From NCBI RefSeq assembly GCF_014805625.2, contig NW_023998454.1, positions 1,255,752 through 1,319,751 of the forward strand: 64,000 bases of DNA. Direction: 5' to 3'. The translations under genes were made by a program, and so were the position numbers. Below, piece by piece: positions 50,266 to 60,740 of this stretch. The stretch is from Glossina fuscipes. Taxonomy: Eukaryota > Arthropoda > Insecta > Diptera > Glossinidae. The notes below the pieces were generated by a model. That model worked only from the letters and a program-made list of their open reading frames with translations, was not told where the DNA came from and did not search any database. Within the stretch, counting starts at the first letter, position 1. Every line of letters begins with the position of its first letter.

Positions 50266-52254
50266 TTTTCCTTATTTGTTTAATATTTACATTTATAATT
50301 TTTACATTACTACGCATTAAAAGAGTTTAAATGTTAACTTTACATATTTGATCCCACGAGGACGACCACACGTAGATTGCTGAGTTAGCTTACTTGGATG
50401 ACAACATAGTCCATACCGCAAAGACCATATCTTGTACGAACTATTTGTGTAGTTCATTAGGCTCATGTTCAGTTGTTGATACTTTAAGCCTAAAAACATT
50501 GTAAACAATTCGCTATTCGACTTTCTTCCGAACGGTGTTTTCCTCTATAATGTCATAGTAGTTACAAAACAAAGTCTTGCTTAATTCGGCGGAGTGTATA
50601 TTGTAGCCAGAGAAGGATAAATAAACTTCCTAAATTTTTAAAATGCAATGTGGGAACAATTGTGATTAAGTGCTGTGATTAAATGATGCTAATGGCAACG
50701 AATAACTTTAATGAAAATGTAGAATATTAATTTATTATGCTCGTCGGACGTTTTACCCTACAGCGCATTGTCTCCTGGTGAAATACTTGCTGAGTCGCAA
50801 TTTTTTCATCCTTTTACTACATGCAAACGTCATATACCTTAAGTAAAATAAAACAGCACGCAAGTAAAATATATTTTCTTCGTATGCTTTATTTTCAAGT
50901 TGCATCAATAGATTAGATATTAAATTAATTGAAAATTGTCTAGAGCAAGTATAATAAAATAATGATATTAAACAACAAATCAGTTTACTGCCTACTTTAC
51001 TCGTTCGAAATATATATTTTCCTTCTTATACTTATGACTTTAGTCAATTATTGTGATAACATTTTTAAAGCCAATCAGAATTTTCGTTAAGAGATTCAAA
51101 TCAGAGAGTGCAAGTAGCGAAAATAGGACGAAAGCCTTTAATAAATCATATGTTATCCAAATCCCTCACAAACTATTTTTTTCACTTTCCCCGTAAATTT
51201 TTCCATTTGACTGAAATCAATCAAAGCAACATTTCTCTAAGCTTTTTGGTCGAATTCGACCATTTCAACTGTTTAAAAGTTTGGTGTTCAACTGCAGTTC
51301 ATCTCTGCACTTTACTGGAACAGTAAGGGTTCTTTACGTTAAACTCAGATCCAATTTTATCCAAATCCGACATTGGCAGCAGTCAAACTCATACTAAGCA
51401 TAGAGTTAATTCTTGTTTGCATAAAACCAATCGTATTCACAGCAAAAGGTTACCGTCTTCTTTTTATTGATTTTAGCCCCCGCTTTTAAGGGAATTCAGC
51501 CATTGTATCAGTCATTGTTAAGCGTAAGCAAACCACTGACACCACCACTGCTCTGAATTGATTTCGATATATGAACAATCTAACATGCAGCTTTTTACAC
51601 TTATACATATATATACATATACAGTTTCAGGAACACTTTATATAGCCTATCGTTGCTTGAGAGTAGCATTAGAAAATAAATTTAAAACACATTTGCTCCA
51701 AACTTTCAACCTTTTGCTTTTCTAATATCTATACGGCATATTTCCAACCATAAGCAAGCAAAGTTGAAAAATTTCTACGGATTTTTCTACAGAAAGTTGA
51801 TTTTTTCCTTTGTTTTCTTGCAATTCGTCCTTCAAACTCTACAGAAAATATAGTGAACCATTTTTTTTTTAATCCGACGAAACGGCTCCGAGATCAAGAA
51901 ATGATTTCTTTGTTACGTAGTATAACGAACAACGCACAACAACAAGTAGGACTTTTAAGATATTTTGTTTGAGAGATTTTCCTGTTATAAAATGATATGG
52001 AAGAGTAGTAGACGCGGAATAAAAAAAAGTTGCATACAGTGAATATCGTGCAACAACACATAAGACGAGATCTAAAATCAATTCTGTCATTAATATATCG
52101 ACTAACCCAAATAGAAATATTTACGGTGCTGCCAACGTAAGTAAAAAGCACGGTATGTTTGGTTAAGTCCGTGCGATTGAGAAGAAAACGTCTTACTACA
52201 ATTTTTCCAGATGTTAGTCTAAGACAAAGAAAACAACCAAAAAACTACATTCAG
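50266..52254. other. spacer within the repeat cluster, nothing recognised
   Basis: A+T-rich DNA between repeat copies. A TATACATATATATACATA-type tract occurs at about 51603-51622. No supportable gene or RNA. Confidence 0.45.
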
Positions 52255-52400
52255 TCGTGACTTCGTGAATCTTGTATACCCATAACCGCTACTCTAAAAA
52301 AGACCAAAAAAAATTGAAGTAAATTTTCATGTTGTGGATTGGACGGCTGATTTTTTCTATTTTCAAAATACAAGTTGTTTTCGCATAGGCATGTGGTCTC
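52255..52400 (-). repeat. dispersed repeat, module C copy, inverted
   Basis: The reverse complement reads ACCACATGCCTATGCGAAAA, then ACTTGTATTTTGAAAATAG, AATCAGCCGTCC, TTTGGTCTTTTTTAGAGTAG and CGGTTATGGGTATACAAG. The first half aligns with 50094-50140 and the second half with 53320-53450. It is short, non-coding and inverted relative to both. Confidence 0.65.
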
Positions 52401-52589
52401 TGTAGGCATGTTTAGGTCACCTCCAAATTCCTTTGCAAATTTTTGGCAAATATCTTCATTTTCGTTGATGAGCAAAAAACCAGTTTTTATTCCTTTTAAA
52501 ATACGGAGGTGTTCTCACTTTATGCAGCACTGTGGACGTGCGCTTTACCTCGTGACTAGAAAAATTCCTGTAACCAGCACCGAAGAATA

Positions 52590-52900
52590 AAGGATGCACC
52601 CATTTTGTCAAAACATTTGCAACGCCAAAAAGGACGCATTAGAGACTACATAAACCTGCATATTCTTGGTTAGCATCAAATTCTGAATAGATTTAATCAT
52701 ATTCGTCTGTCTGTCTACACGCCTGTTCGTGTATGTAATGTCTATTGCAAACATTGTCCTGACCGCAAGATTAAAGCTGCCGACTTCAAATTTGATAGAA
52801 ACGTTGGAAGTTCTTACACTCGGGTGGATATTGAAAATGGGCAAAATTGTTCAAAGGACACGCCTGCAGTGAAAAGGAACATAACATTGGTTTTTGCTCA
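52590..52900 (+). repeat. dispersed repeat, module B copy
   Basis: Contains CATTTTGTCAAAACATTTGC, AACGCCAAAAAGGACGCAT, TATTCTTGGTTAGCATCAAA, TTCTGAATAGATTTAATCAT, GTCTGTCTGTCTAC, and TATTGAAAATGGGCAAAATT. The first two are nearly identical to 50055-50090; the middle ones match 19150-19200 and the inverted copy at 59480-59790. Confidence 0.7.
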
Positions 52901-53059
52901 TTACCCCTAAAATACACCAGGTAAATCTACAAAAATTTGAACGTACATTCTATGAGCGATTCTTCAACACCTGTACAAAAGTGGAAAAAATTTACCCCAC
53001 ATAGCTTACATTATAATGCATCAAATTGTTTTTTTTTTTCAATGCCTTTATAACGTGCA

Positions 53060-53250
53060 GAAAAAAGGTTCTTAAACCCTATGAAGTATATAAATTCTTG
53101 GCTACTTTTAAATTCGGAATGCACCTAAGCATGTCCGTTCAGTGTAGTATGTATAGAAAACTTTCTCCCATTCGCATATACGTAGACATCGCCTAGGAAC
53201 TTGGACCAAATTGTTTCACACTTTTCGAAGAACATGGTTATGTGACAAAA
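53060..53250 (+). repeat. dispersed repeat, module B fragment
   Basis: Contains CCCTATGAAGTATATAAATT, CTTGGCTACTTTTAAATTCG and AAGCATGTCCGTTCAG, the middle section of module B. It starts inside the module, so it is a truncated copy next to the fuller one at 52590-52900. Confidence 0.5.
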
Positions 53251-53309
53251 ACTGTAAGCTCTTTTGCTTTTCCTCTTTTTTCCTGTTACTCATAAAATTC
53301 AACATATAC

Positions 53310-53460
53310 ATCATATAAATTTTCACTTTTATTTTGCAAACAGAAAAAATCTGCCGCGCCTCCCGAATATTACTCAGTATGGTAACTTAGTTCTTTTCGT
53401 TTCTTTTAGGACCACGGTAATGGCAATAAAACATTCGTTTAGGACCCAATATAAATTCTT
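53310..53460 (+). repeat. dispersed repeat, module C copy
   Basis: Contains TTTTATTTTGCAAACAGAAA, AAATCTGCCGCGCC, TTCGTTTCTTTTAGGACCAC and GGTAATGGCAATAAAACATT. These align in order with the reverse complement of 52255-52400, with the same spacing to within a few bases. Two opposed copies of this module therefore lie about 1 kb apart. Confidence 0.6.
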
Positions 53461-53694
53461 AGTTGTGAAATTTACAAAACATGTAACAAACGACACGAGA
53501 TCTACAATTGATAAACGCTATAAAAAGCCGAATTGGATTTGTGAATGCAGGTTCTTGTTCAGAATTTATTTTATAAAAATAATAAAAACTTAATTTTGAA
53601 AGGTTAAATATTGTTAATGATATTCATATCGTTGTTATGTTAAGCGGAACTTAATGGCAATTTTTAAAAAAATTTTATTAAGTTGTCAGTTGAA

Positions 53695-53750
53695 CCTTTT
53701 GAGTAAGCCTTTCGGCCGGGCACTAAGATTGAGCATCGTGCATCAAGTCA
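53695..53750 (+). repeat. possible repeat terminus
   Basis: AACCTTTTGAGTAAGCCTTT followed by CGGCCGGGCACTAAGATT resembles the GGCCG-containing end motif of the repeat family (compare about 50235-50265, opposite sense). A similar TTCGGCCGGGTATAC lies at about 54250-54264. The match is short, so the assignment is tentative. Confidence 0.35.
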
Positions 53751-56700
53751 AACGTAAACAACAAGTTCAAGAATATATAAAATAAAGGCAGAACAAGAGG
53801 ATTTTAATGCACACGTACATACACTTTATAAAATTGATTTGTTACAAAACGTTACTGCCGTACTCTGATCATGGTCTCTCCGAACAACTGCACTAACTCG
53901 TACCCTCACCCATTAGGTAAGAAATGTTCACTTGAAACCTTGCTTGGCTCTAGATCTTTTTTCCCTTCTCAATCATGAACAAATATAACTTTAAGCCCAA
54001 CATTAAAGAGCTTCAAATTTTATGGATATATGTGAAGTGATACATCAGTTATTCCATGCTTATAAAAAGAAGAAAGGAAAAAAAATTATAGCTTCTCGTC
54101 ATATAGCCGCAAAATAAGTTATTATTTATCTTGAAATCATTTGATAGGCTTTTACGGCTTCATCGACTTAAGGTACATGAAAGATGTTGATAAAGACGAT
54201 GATGAGGATGATGAAGAGAAACGATTTCTTTTGATTTTGTATTTGTTTGTTCGGCCGGGTATACGTATACATGTTTGATTTGATCCCAAAGAAAGAAGAA
54301 ATAATTTTTCATTTTTTTTCTTTGCTTTTCGTTTCTTTGAATAACATCCTTATATTAAATACAAACAAAGAAACAACGACGCTATGGTAAAACTTTTAAA
54401 ACAACATTATTGTGGGCTTTAAAGTGATGGCTTCGAACAAGCCTGCGTTTCTCTCTTTTGAGTGCCGATCTAAAGTGTTTTACATACTTTGTGGCCATTG
54501 TATTATTTAAACATGTATATATGTATATGTTTATTTAGGGATTAGCGTGGTTATTAAGCGACAATACTGCATAAATAACTCGGTACTCGGTACAAGTAAA
54601 CAAAACATCATATAAAAATCGTTGTCTATAAGCAATAAAAGCACTTGTTGCTTAATACGTAAATATAAGAACAACGTTTTATTCATTAAAAGCCGCCTTT
54701 TTTCTTCTGCTTTGGTGTCTCATTGTTGGCTGCAATAATTTAAGTAAATTTACTTAGCAATCACAATAGCAGTAACAAAACAGAAAAGTGGAAAAGACGA
54801 AAGCATCTCTTAGTAAAGTTTTTTATAACTTGTAGACAAACACTTTGGGTTCCCTGTTAAGTTTGTCATAAACATTCAGTAAACAAAGGTGTTGGTCGAT
54901 AGTATGCATCGTATTTGCCTTTCTTTTTTTTTGCATATATGAATTTCAAAAGAAATACGAAATATGTTCTCTGTTAATATAAACACACGTATATTAATAA
55001 TTAAAAGATATTGTTGTTTTTTTTTTTTTTTTTTGATTAAACTCGCAACATAAGCAAACAAATTTGCTAATTAAAAATTTTTTTCTTATATCACAATAAT
55101 TTTAACACATCACTAAGTTAAGTCTGCATGCACACTTGTATAAAAACGTGTGTATGTTTGTTTGTAATGTGGCTGTCAACGTTAAGACAAGTGTTTTGTA
55201 ATTATGTCAATCAAAAAAAAAATATATATATAAGAAAGAAAAAAAATGTAAGAAAGACCTCAGGCTGGCTTTAACATGATTAGAAGCAACAAGAGAAGCA
55301 GACCTACACGTACGTGTACGCATACACAGCCAACGTATTTAATAAACGATTAACATGCTTATGCGTGCATCTAACAAGAGGCGAAGTTTAGTGTGATAAA
55401 CTGTTATTTAAAACTTTTGCTTAAATTGTGAAAAACATTGAGATAATATTTTGTTATCATTTTTGACTTACAATTTATTTGTTTATTATTTAGCTAAAGT
55501 AACGCTTGCTATATAAGCAAACGTTTAAAGCATTGATTTTCAATTTATTGATAATCCAATCGGTTCAGTTTTAAACTGATTTATAATTTTTTTTTTTTTT
55601 CTTGCTTATGTGAAACACTCACTCACTCACTCATTGGTACATTTTGCTTATCTTTCCTCTTTTATTTTGATTTGAATGCAATTTAATTTTTCTTACGATT
55701 AAATTTTGTAAATTTTTCTTGTAATCAATCATATTTTCTCATTTTTTGTCGTTCTTTTTGACAATACCACAATTTTCAGATGTTAATTCATTCATTATTT
55801 TTTCTTTTTTTAATTTTGCTAAAGCAATTTTTCCAAAAATTATTTTTTCACGTTTAATTTTATTATTATAACACTAAACACGGCTTACGCGCCAACATGT
55901 CTTTATCCGGCGGCTTTTCTGAGGAAACTGAATGTTAAAGCGTTCAACGACGAGAGCCAGGCAAATGGTATACAATTTCTGCTTTTGCTATATGTATTAA
56001 AGCGGCAGCAACAACAACAAACAAAAGGCAACATAATAATATTTCGTGTGTGTACAATTTCCCTGTGGATGCTAAAAATGTTCAACCACACTCACAATAA
56101 ACCAACTTCGTATAACAGCCAGCCATTCATGGATATATGTGTTCTCAGATATACAACATGCACAACATGCACCTAAATACACTTTGGTTTGCTTTGCTTT
56201 TGCTTAATACGGCTCTGGCAATATACGATTCAAACAAGGCACGGGTCTCGTTTATATTTCATAGGGGCCACATATCGCAGGTAGATAAGTATCTGTATTT
56301 GTTATATACATTCTGTTGATAAAGAAAATTCATAAATGGAAAAATTTATACTCTTTTTCTCTTTTAACTATGGGGTAAATATAATTTTAGTTAGTCTCTC
56401 TGTCTCTCTTTATAGTGAATGAAATGAATGATTTTTGAGAATATCTCTGAGAATCGCATAAGAATACTCCTTCAACCAAAGAGATTAAGAATTAGTTTTT
56501 GGTGAGCGTACCTATGAAATGCAAGAGAGCGTAAATATTTATTTGTTTAGTGTGCGTTATTAAATTTTTAAAAGATGTAAGAGTAAAATGATTATTTCTT
56601 GCGGTTTCGTTTCAGAAAAAAAGGTGTTGGCATGTGAAGGTTTAATTATGTTATTTACGCGATTATCTAGGAAAATTTTAGATATTGTAATGAAATTTTA

Positions 56701-57959
56701 GAAAAATTAAAAAAAAATACGTTACATCGTATAAAATATTTTAAGGACTTTAAAATATTTCAAACATTCCAAAAAAATGATAACACATTTCCACAAAAAT
56801 ATGATAATGTGTAGCAGCTTGTAGACGTCCTATAGCAAGTTTTTTCTTTATTTTTGGTTTTTAAAAATGGTTGCACTGATTTGTATATTCAACATAGATT
56901 ATCGCAAATAGATTCACTTTCATTAAATTAAGGGGTAAGTTTTAACTTTTTTGGAAGTACAATAAAATAAATAAAAGAACTACAACGAGGGGACGGGTAG
57001 ATAACTACACAAATAGAGAAATTTTAAGGGACCTATAGCAAGACGGCGAACGAAGAAGCAAAGAAACTGACGGTCAGAAAGTAGGATGTATGCAACAATA
57101 AAAAAAATGCCTGTCTAAGTAAAACGTATTTTCACAGCAGTTAGATCGAGCGACAAGTAAATGAAAAGATTTTCAGACGTATGGAGAGACAAATGATTAA
57201 CCATAAGACTTGGGACACGAACAGAGTATATACGGAAAGAAAAACAGATCATAGTATAAACAAGTGACTGGCTAGTAATATAAGGCAAACACAGGCAAAT
57301 GGTTGAGAATGACTGAAGCTAAACTGTTTCTTATTCTAATCAAGAACTTATTTATTTATGAACCTTATAAGTTGACGTAGTTACAATAAAAATTAAATGA
57401 CTAAGATATAAAATGTAAGTTTGCATTAAATCTCTGCGAAAAAAAGGTATGAATGTTTAAATGTTTCAGAAAATGCGTTCAGATTTGTTATTTTGACATT
57501 TATTGTACTGTTAAAAACATCTGCAAAATACAAGAGCTCAACCACTAAATCTTGATTTATGATATCTGTAAAATCAAAATAAATTAACATAAATCTGGGT
57601 CAAATTTACTCTTCGTTAAGCTCACTTCATTTAATGAAATTTATAAACTATGTAATTTTAGGTAAAATCTTGAGAATTGCATTGCAATTAGCATTAAAGA
57701 CGATTTTTTAAATGCAATGGATTTTGATTTCACATCTTTTCTAATAAGAAATCGCTGTTAATTGAATGTAACGACAATAATATAATAAGTTGACAAATAT
57801 TTGATGCAGCAAAACAAACAATGATTAAAAAAAAGAAACTATTAATAATAGTTATCAACATTTACAACACTCAACACCAATGCATGGAAATATGAGTTTT
57901 TCCTTTGACGATTGCAATGCATGCAGAAACTCATAAAGTACATACATAAACACGAATGA
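53751..57959. other. upstream region, no supported gene
   Basis: A+T-rich DNA with a T run at about 55017-55034, (CACT)n at 55616-55632, and a duplicated ACATGCACA motif at about 56157-56172. Two GGCCGGG/GGCGGC patches (about 54250 and 55908) interrupt the A+T background. No exon or RNA gene is supported. Confidence 0.5.
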
Positions 57960-58475
57960 ACAACTGTAAATTTGTTGCAGTTACAGCAGCAACAGTAATA
58001 ACAAAAGCGGCAGCAACAACAACGATGACACTTACTATGCGGCATTATGACGGTGATCAAGGTCAATGTCTTTACTCCTCTCTCTCTTTCTTTCACTCTT
58101 CCTTACTCTCTCAATAGGCAATAGCAACCAACTAACCAACCAACCAACCAACCAACTAACTAACCTCCCAGTAAGGCAGCTAAGCAGTCAAACCGTCAGC
58201 CATCCACAGTTAAATAAACGAAACGCAGTAACAACAACAGCAGCAAGAAAGAATGCTTTGGAAAAACTCGCACAAATATCTATTTTCTGTATAAATATTA
58301 TGTATATAGAGAAAACTGTATATAAGCTTTGCAACACTCGCACAATATGTCCAGAAAACGGAAAATTGGAAAATTCTGCATGACAAACGGAAAAAAAACA
58401 ATTTGTCATTAATAAAAAGCAAGCCTCTCTCTACACAGCGAGGTAAGGCAAAAGAGACAAAATGGAGAGACTCAG

Positions 58476-58514
<39 letters not shown>

Positions 58515-58515
58515 T
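57960..58515. promoter_or_regulatory. candidate regulatory or 5' exon region with CAG/CAA, (AACC)n and (GA)n repeats
   Basis: A compact block of ordered simple sequence: CAGCAGCAACAG and GGCAGCAACAACAACG at about 57985-58024, a CT-rich tract at 58077-58110, (AACC)n at 58125-58164, ACAACAACAGCAGCAAG at about 58233-58249, and (GA)n at 58481-58511. GA tracts are binding sites for GAGA factor in flies, and CAA/CAG runs are common in fly 5' UTRs. This could be a distal promoter or an untranslated exon. Transcription is not shown. The 105-codon plus-strand frame across it gains a false signal-peptide look from the CT repeat. Confidence 0.3.
58481..58511. repeat. (GA)n microsatellite
   Basis: About 15 perfect GA units. 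In flies such tracts can bind GAGA factor; whether this one does is not known. Confidence 0.95.
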
Positions 58516-59479
58516 ATACCTAAAACTAGATGAGCGAATGAATTTTATGAGTTGCAGATATGTTTATAATCAAAAGTTGCCTGAACTTATCCTATGCGTA
58601 TCTAGATACTAGTATCCAAAGACTCACATTGTTTTACATGTTTATAAGACGTTTTCTGAGATATGTTGTTGCAAAAAGACACGTATATTTTTCTTTGTCG
58701 GAGATTATTTATTTCGGTTTAGAAAAACAATTCCTCCGTTTTGTTATTTGTTTGTAAATATATGCATATATTTATACATAATGGTTTGTTATTGTTTTAT
58801 AATAGCTTTTTTATTAAATTTTACGAATTCTTACGGCAGGTTTGGTTTCCTATTATCAGTTAGTATTTTCAACACATCGCGTCGGTCATTAGTTTATGTA
58901 ATTTTATAACTAATTTGTTTATTGTTTTAAGTGTGAGCGGACATTTTTCAGGGAATTTCTGATCGTTTTTCATTAGCTTTCAACACTTCAATTTTTCATG
59001 TAAATATTAACATTTATAGTTACAGATATACAGATATACAGAAAGAGATCTATACGACCTTATGAATGCCCTGTTTAAGAAGAAACTAGTCGAAAGAGAC
59101 GAAATTAATTATAAAATGATTTTCAGAGGCTTTACATACGCATTAAAAAATGAGAAAAAGTGTTATCAGAAATATTTGCTATTGCTCTGACGTTGACAAT
59201 GTAAGAATCAAATTGTCCTTCCGTCTTAGCCCCTCCCCCCTTTTAAATGCGGCCTTCAATTACAAAGAAATGCAGACAAATGTTTAAAACAAAGATAATA
59301 CAGAAATTATATTCGCCTAAGGGCGATTGTTTCTTAATCACCAGCTTGTCCTTAAATAGAATGTAAAAAGCGGAATTTCGATATTCCTTACGGCTGAATG
59401 AGTGTAGCTGGTTGCTTTGATTTTCGGACAAATACTATAAGGTCATGATCAAAAAATGTAGGTAGGCATTTTTATCGCC
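58516..59479. other. upstream region, nothing recognised
   Basis: A+T-rich DNA without a supportable gene, RNA or element. It has a short duplicated ACAGATATACAGATATAC at about 59023-59040. Confidence 0.45.
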
Positions 59480-59790
59480 GCATATTTTTTAAAATACGAA
59501 TGCTGGGCATGTCCGTTGACTAATCTGATTCGCAATACAGCTGCATGCAAAAACTTCCAATATTTCTGAAAAATTTAAAGCTCGCAGCTTCTTTTTTGCG
59601 ACTAGGGGAAGGGTTACCGCACATTTTACAAAGGCAGACAAACGGAGACATGCTTAGATGGATTTAGAATTTGATACTGATCGAGAACACATATACTGTA
59701 TAGTGCGTGTGAAGTTTCCCCATGAATGTTCGCAAACGTTTTGACAAAATTTATACACTCGCATCCTTCCGTGGTAGGTACAAAGAAATA
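59480..59790 (-). repeat. dispersed repeat, module B copy, inverted
   Basis: The reverse complement reads CTACCACGGAAGGATGCGAG, then TTTTGTCAAAACGTTTGCGA, TTCTCGATCAGTATCAAATT and CTAAGCATGTCTCCGTTTG. These match the ordered landmarks of the copies at 19068-19345 and 52590-52900. It is diverged and non-coding. Confidence 0.65.
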
Positions 59791-60539
59791 TCTGATGCGT
59801 TCGGGATATTTGCTGTTTATAAAATTTGTTTGTTTTTGCTTTGTTGTTTATTTTGAAAACATTTTTTCCTCTCAAATAGCTGCAAGTATGATATTTTACT
59901 TATCACCTTTTTTTTACAAATTCCAAGCAAGTTGTGTACGGTAGTTATTGTAAGGAAATCACTGGATATTTAAAGTGAAACTGAAAATGTGTTTCAAAAA
60001 GTTTAAAAACAGATTTTAAACAGATTTTCTACACATACGATTACGCCTTGAACTTCGTTTACAAAATTTGTTGGTTTTCCGTTCGTCCACTTATCAATGA
60101 CTTTCTGATAATCAGAAATATCGATATCAGTTTAGCTTCCGCAAATTCAAACTTTGGTGTCCAATGTCTCTTTGACGGCCACGGCCGTTTATTACGATGT
60201 TAAATATTCATAGCGGTTATATGGTAATCCAGGCCCCCTTAATGCTGATTCAGGTAGAAAATGATAATAATAATTCAATGGATCTATCTTGAGCGGTGAC
60301 ATGTATGGGTGAAAATGATAAAGTTATGCGAAGTATTAATGTACGCAACGGTTAAATTCAATGATTTTGACTTTTCTCTATAAAAAATAACAGTTTTCCA
60401 TTTAGTACTATTGAGTTATTCAGCATATACAGACACTAATCATGGGCGCTCAACTTTACATTTGCGACCTTCAATACTTTTGTTGTGTAATTTGAAGAAA
60501 TCTGCTGCCGAAGGCCCCCAAAACGCTTCTAGAAGTTTA
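59791..60539. other. flank of the mariner relic
   Basis: No gene is seen. The part from about 60440 onwards may be a further decayed portion of the mariner relic that follows, but no motif is clear enough to claim it. Confidence 0.4.
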
Positions 60540-60740
60540 TGATGATGTTGCTCCATCATCTCCCCGTTCAGACCGATGCAGCGTGGTTTGATTAGCACAC
60601 CGAGTAGCAAAGTTGAACAAATGCGAAAATGGATCGATAATTGGATCACACCAATATCATTCTTTGGACACGGTATAGCCATCTTGCCAGACAGACTGGA
60701 AAAAGTTCTAAAAAGTGATCGAAAATATTTTGGTTTATAT
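60540..60740 (+). mobile_element. degenerate mariner transposase relic (C-terminal part)
   Basis: Two frames are needed. DVAPS at about 60544-60558 recalls the conserved PDLAPSD block that holds the third catalytic aspartate; here that position is disrupted. A shifted frame then reads FRPMQRGL (about 60567-60590), VEQMRKWIDNWI, SFFGHGIAILPDRLEKVLKS and DRKYF (to 60731). This is the end of a mariner transposase, where family members have a KW-D-WI pattern, a FF-GI--LP-R-EKV block and a SDG-YF ending. The N-terminal part is not recognisable upstream. The copy has at least one frameshift and is dead. The minus-strand 80-codon frame over the same DNA is a shadow. Confidence 0.75.

Noticed and set aside
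58066..58383. 105-codon frame starting with a signal-peptide-like Leu/Ser run
   Set aside because: The hydrophobic start is the translation of a CT-rich simple repeat and the following part translates (AACC)n; not evidence for a secreted protein.
60440..60682. 80-codon minus-strand frame
   Set aside because: Shadow of the plus-strand mariner C-terminal relic.
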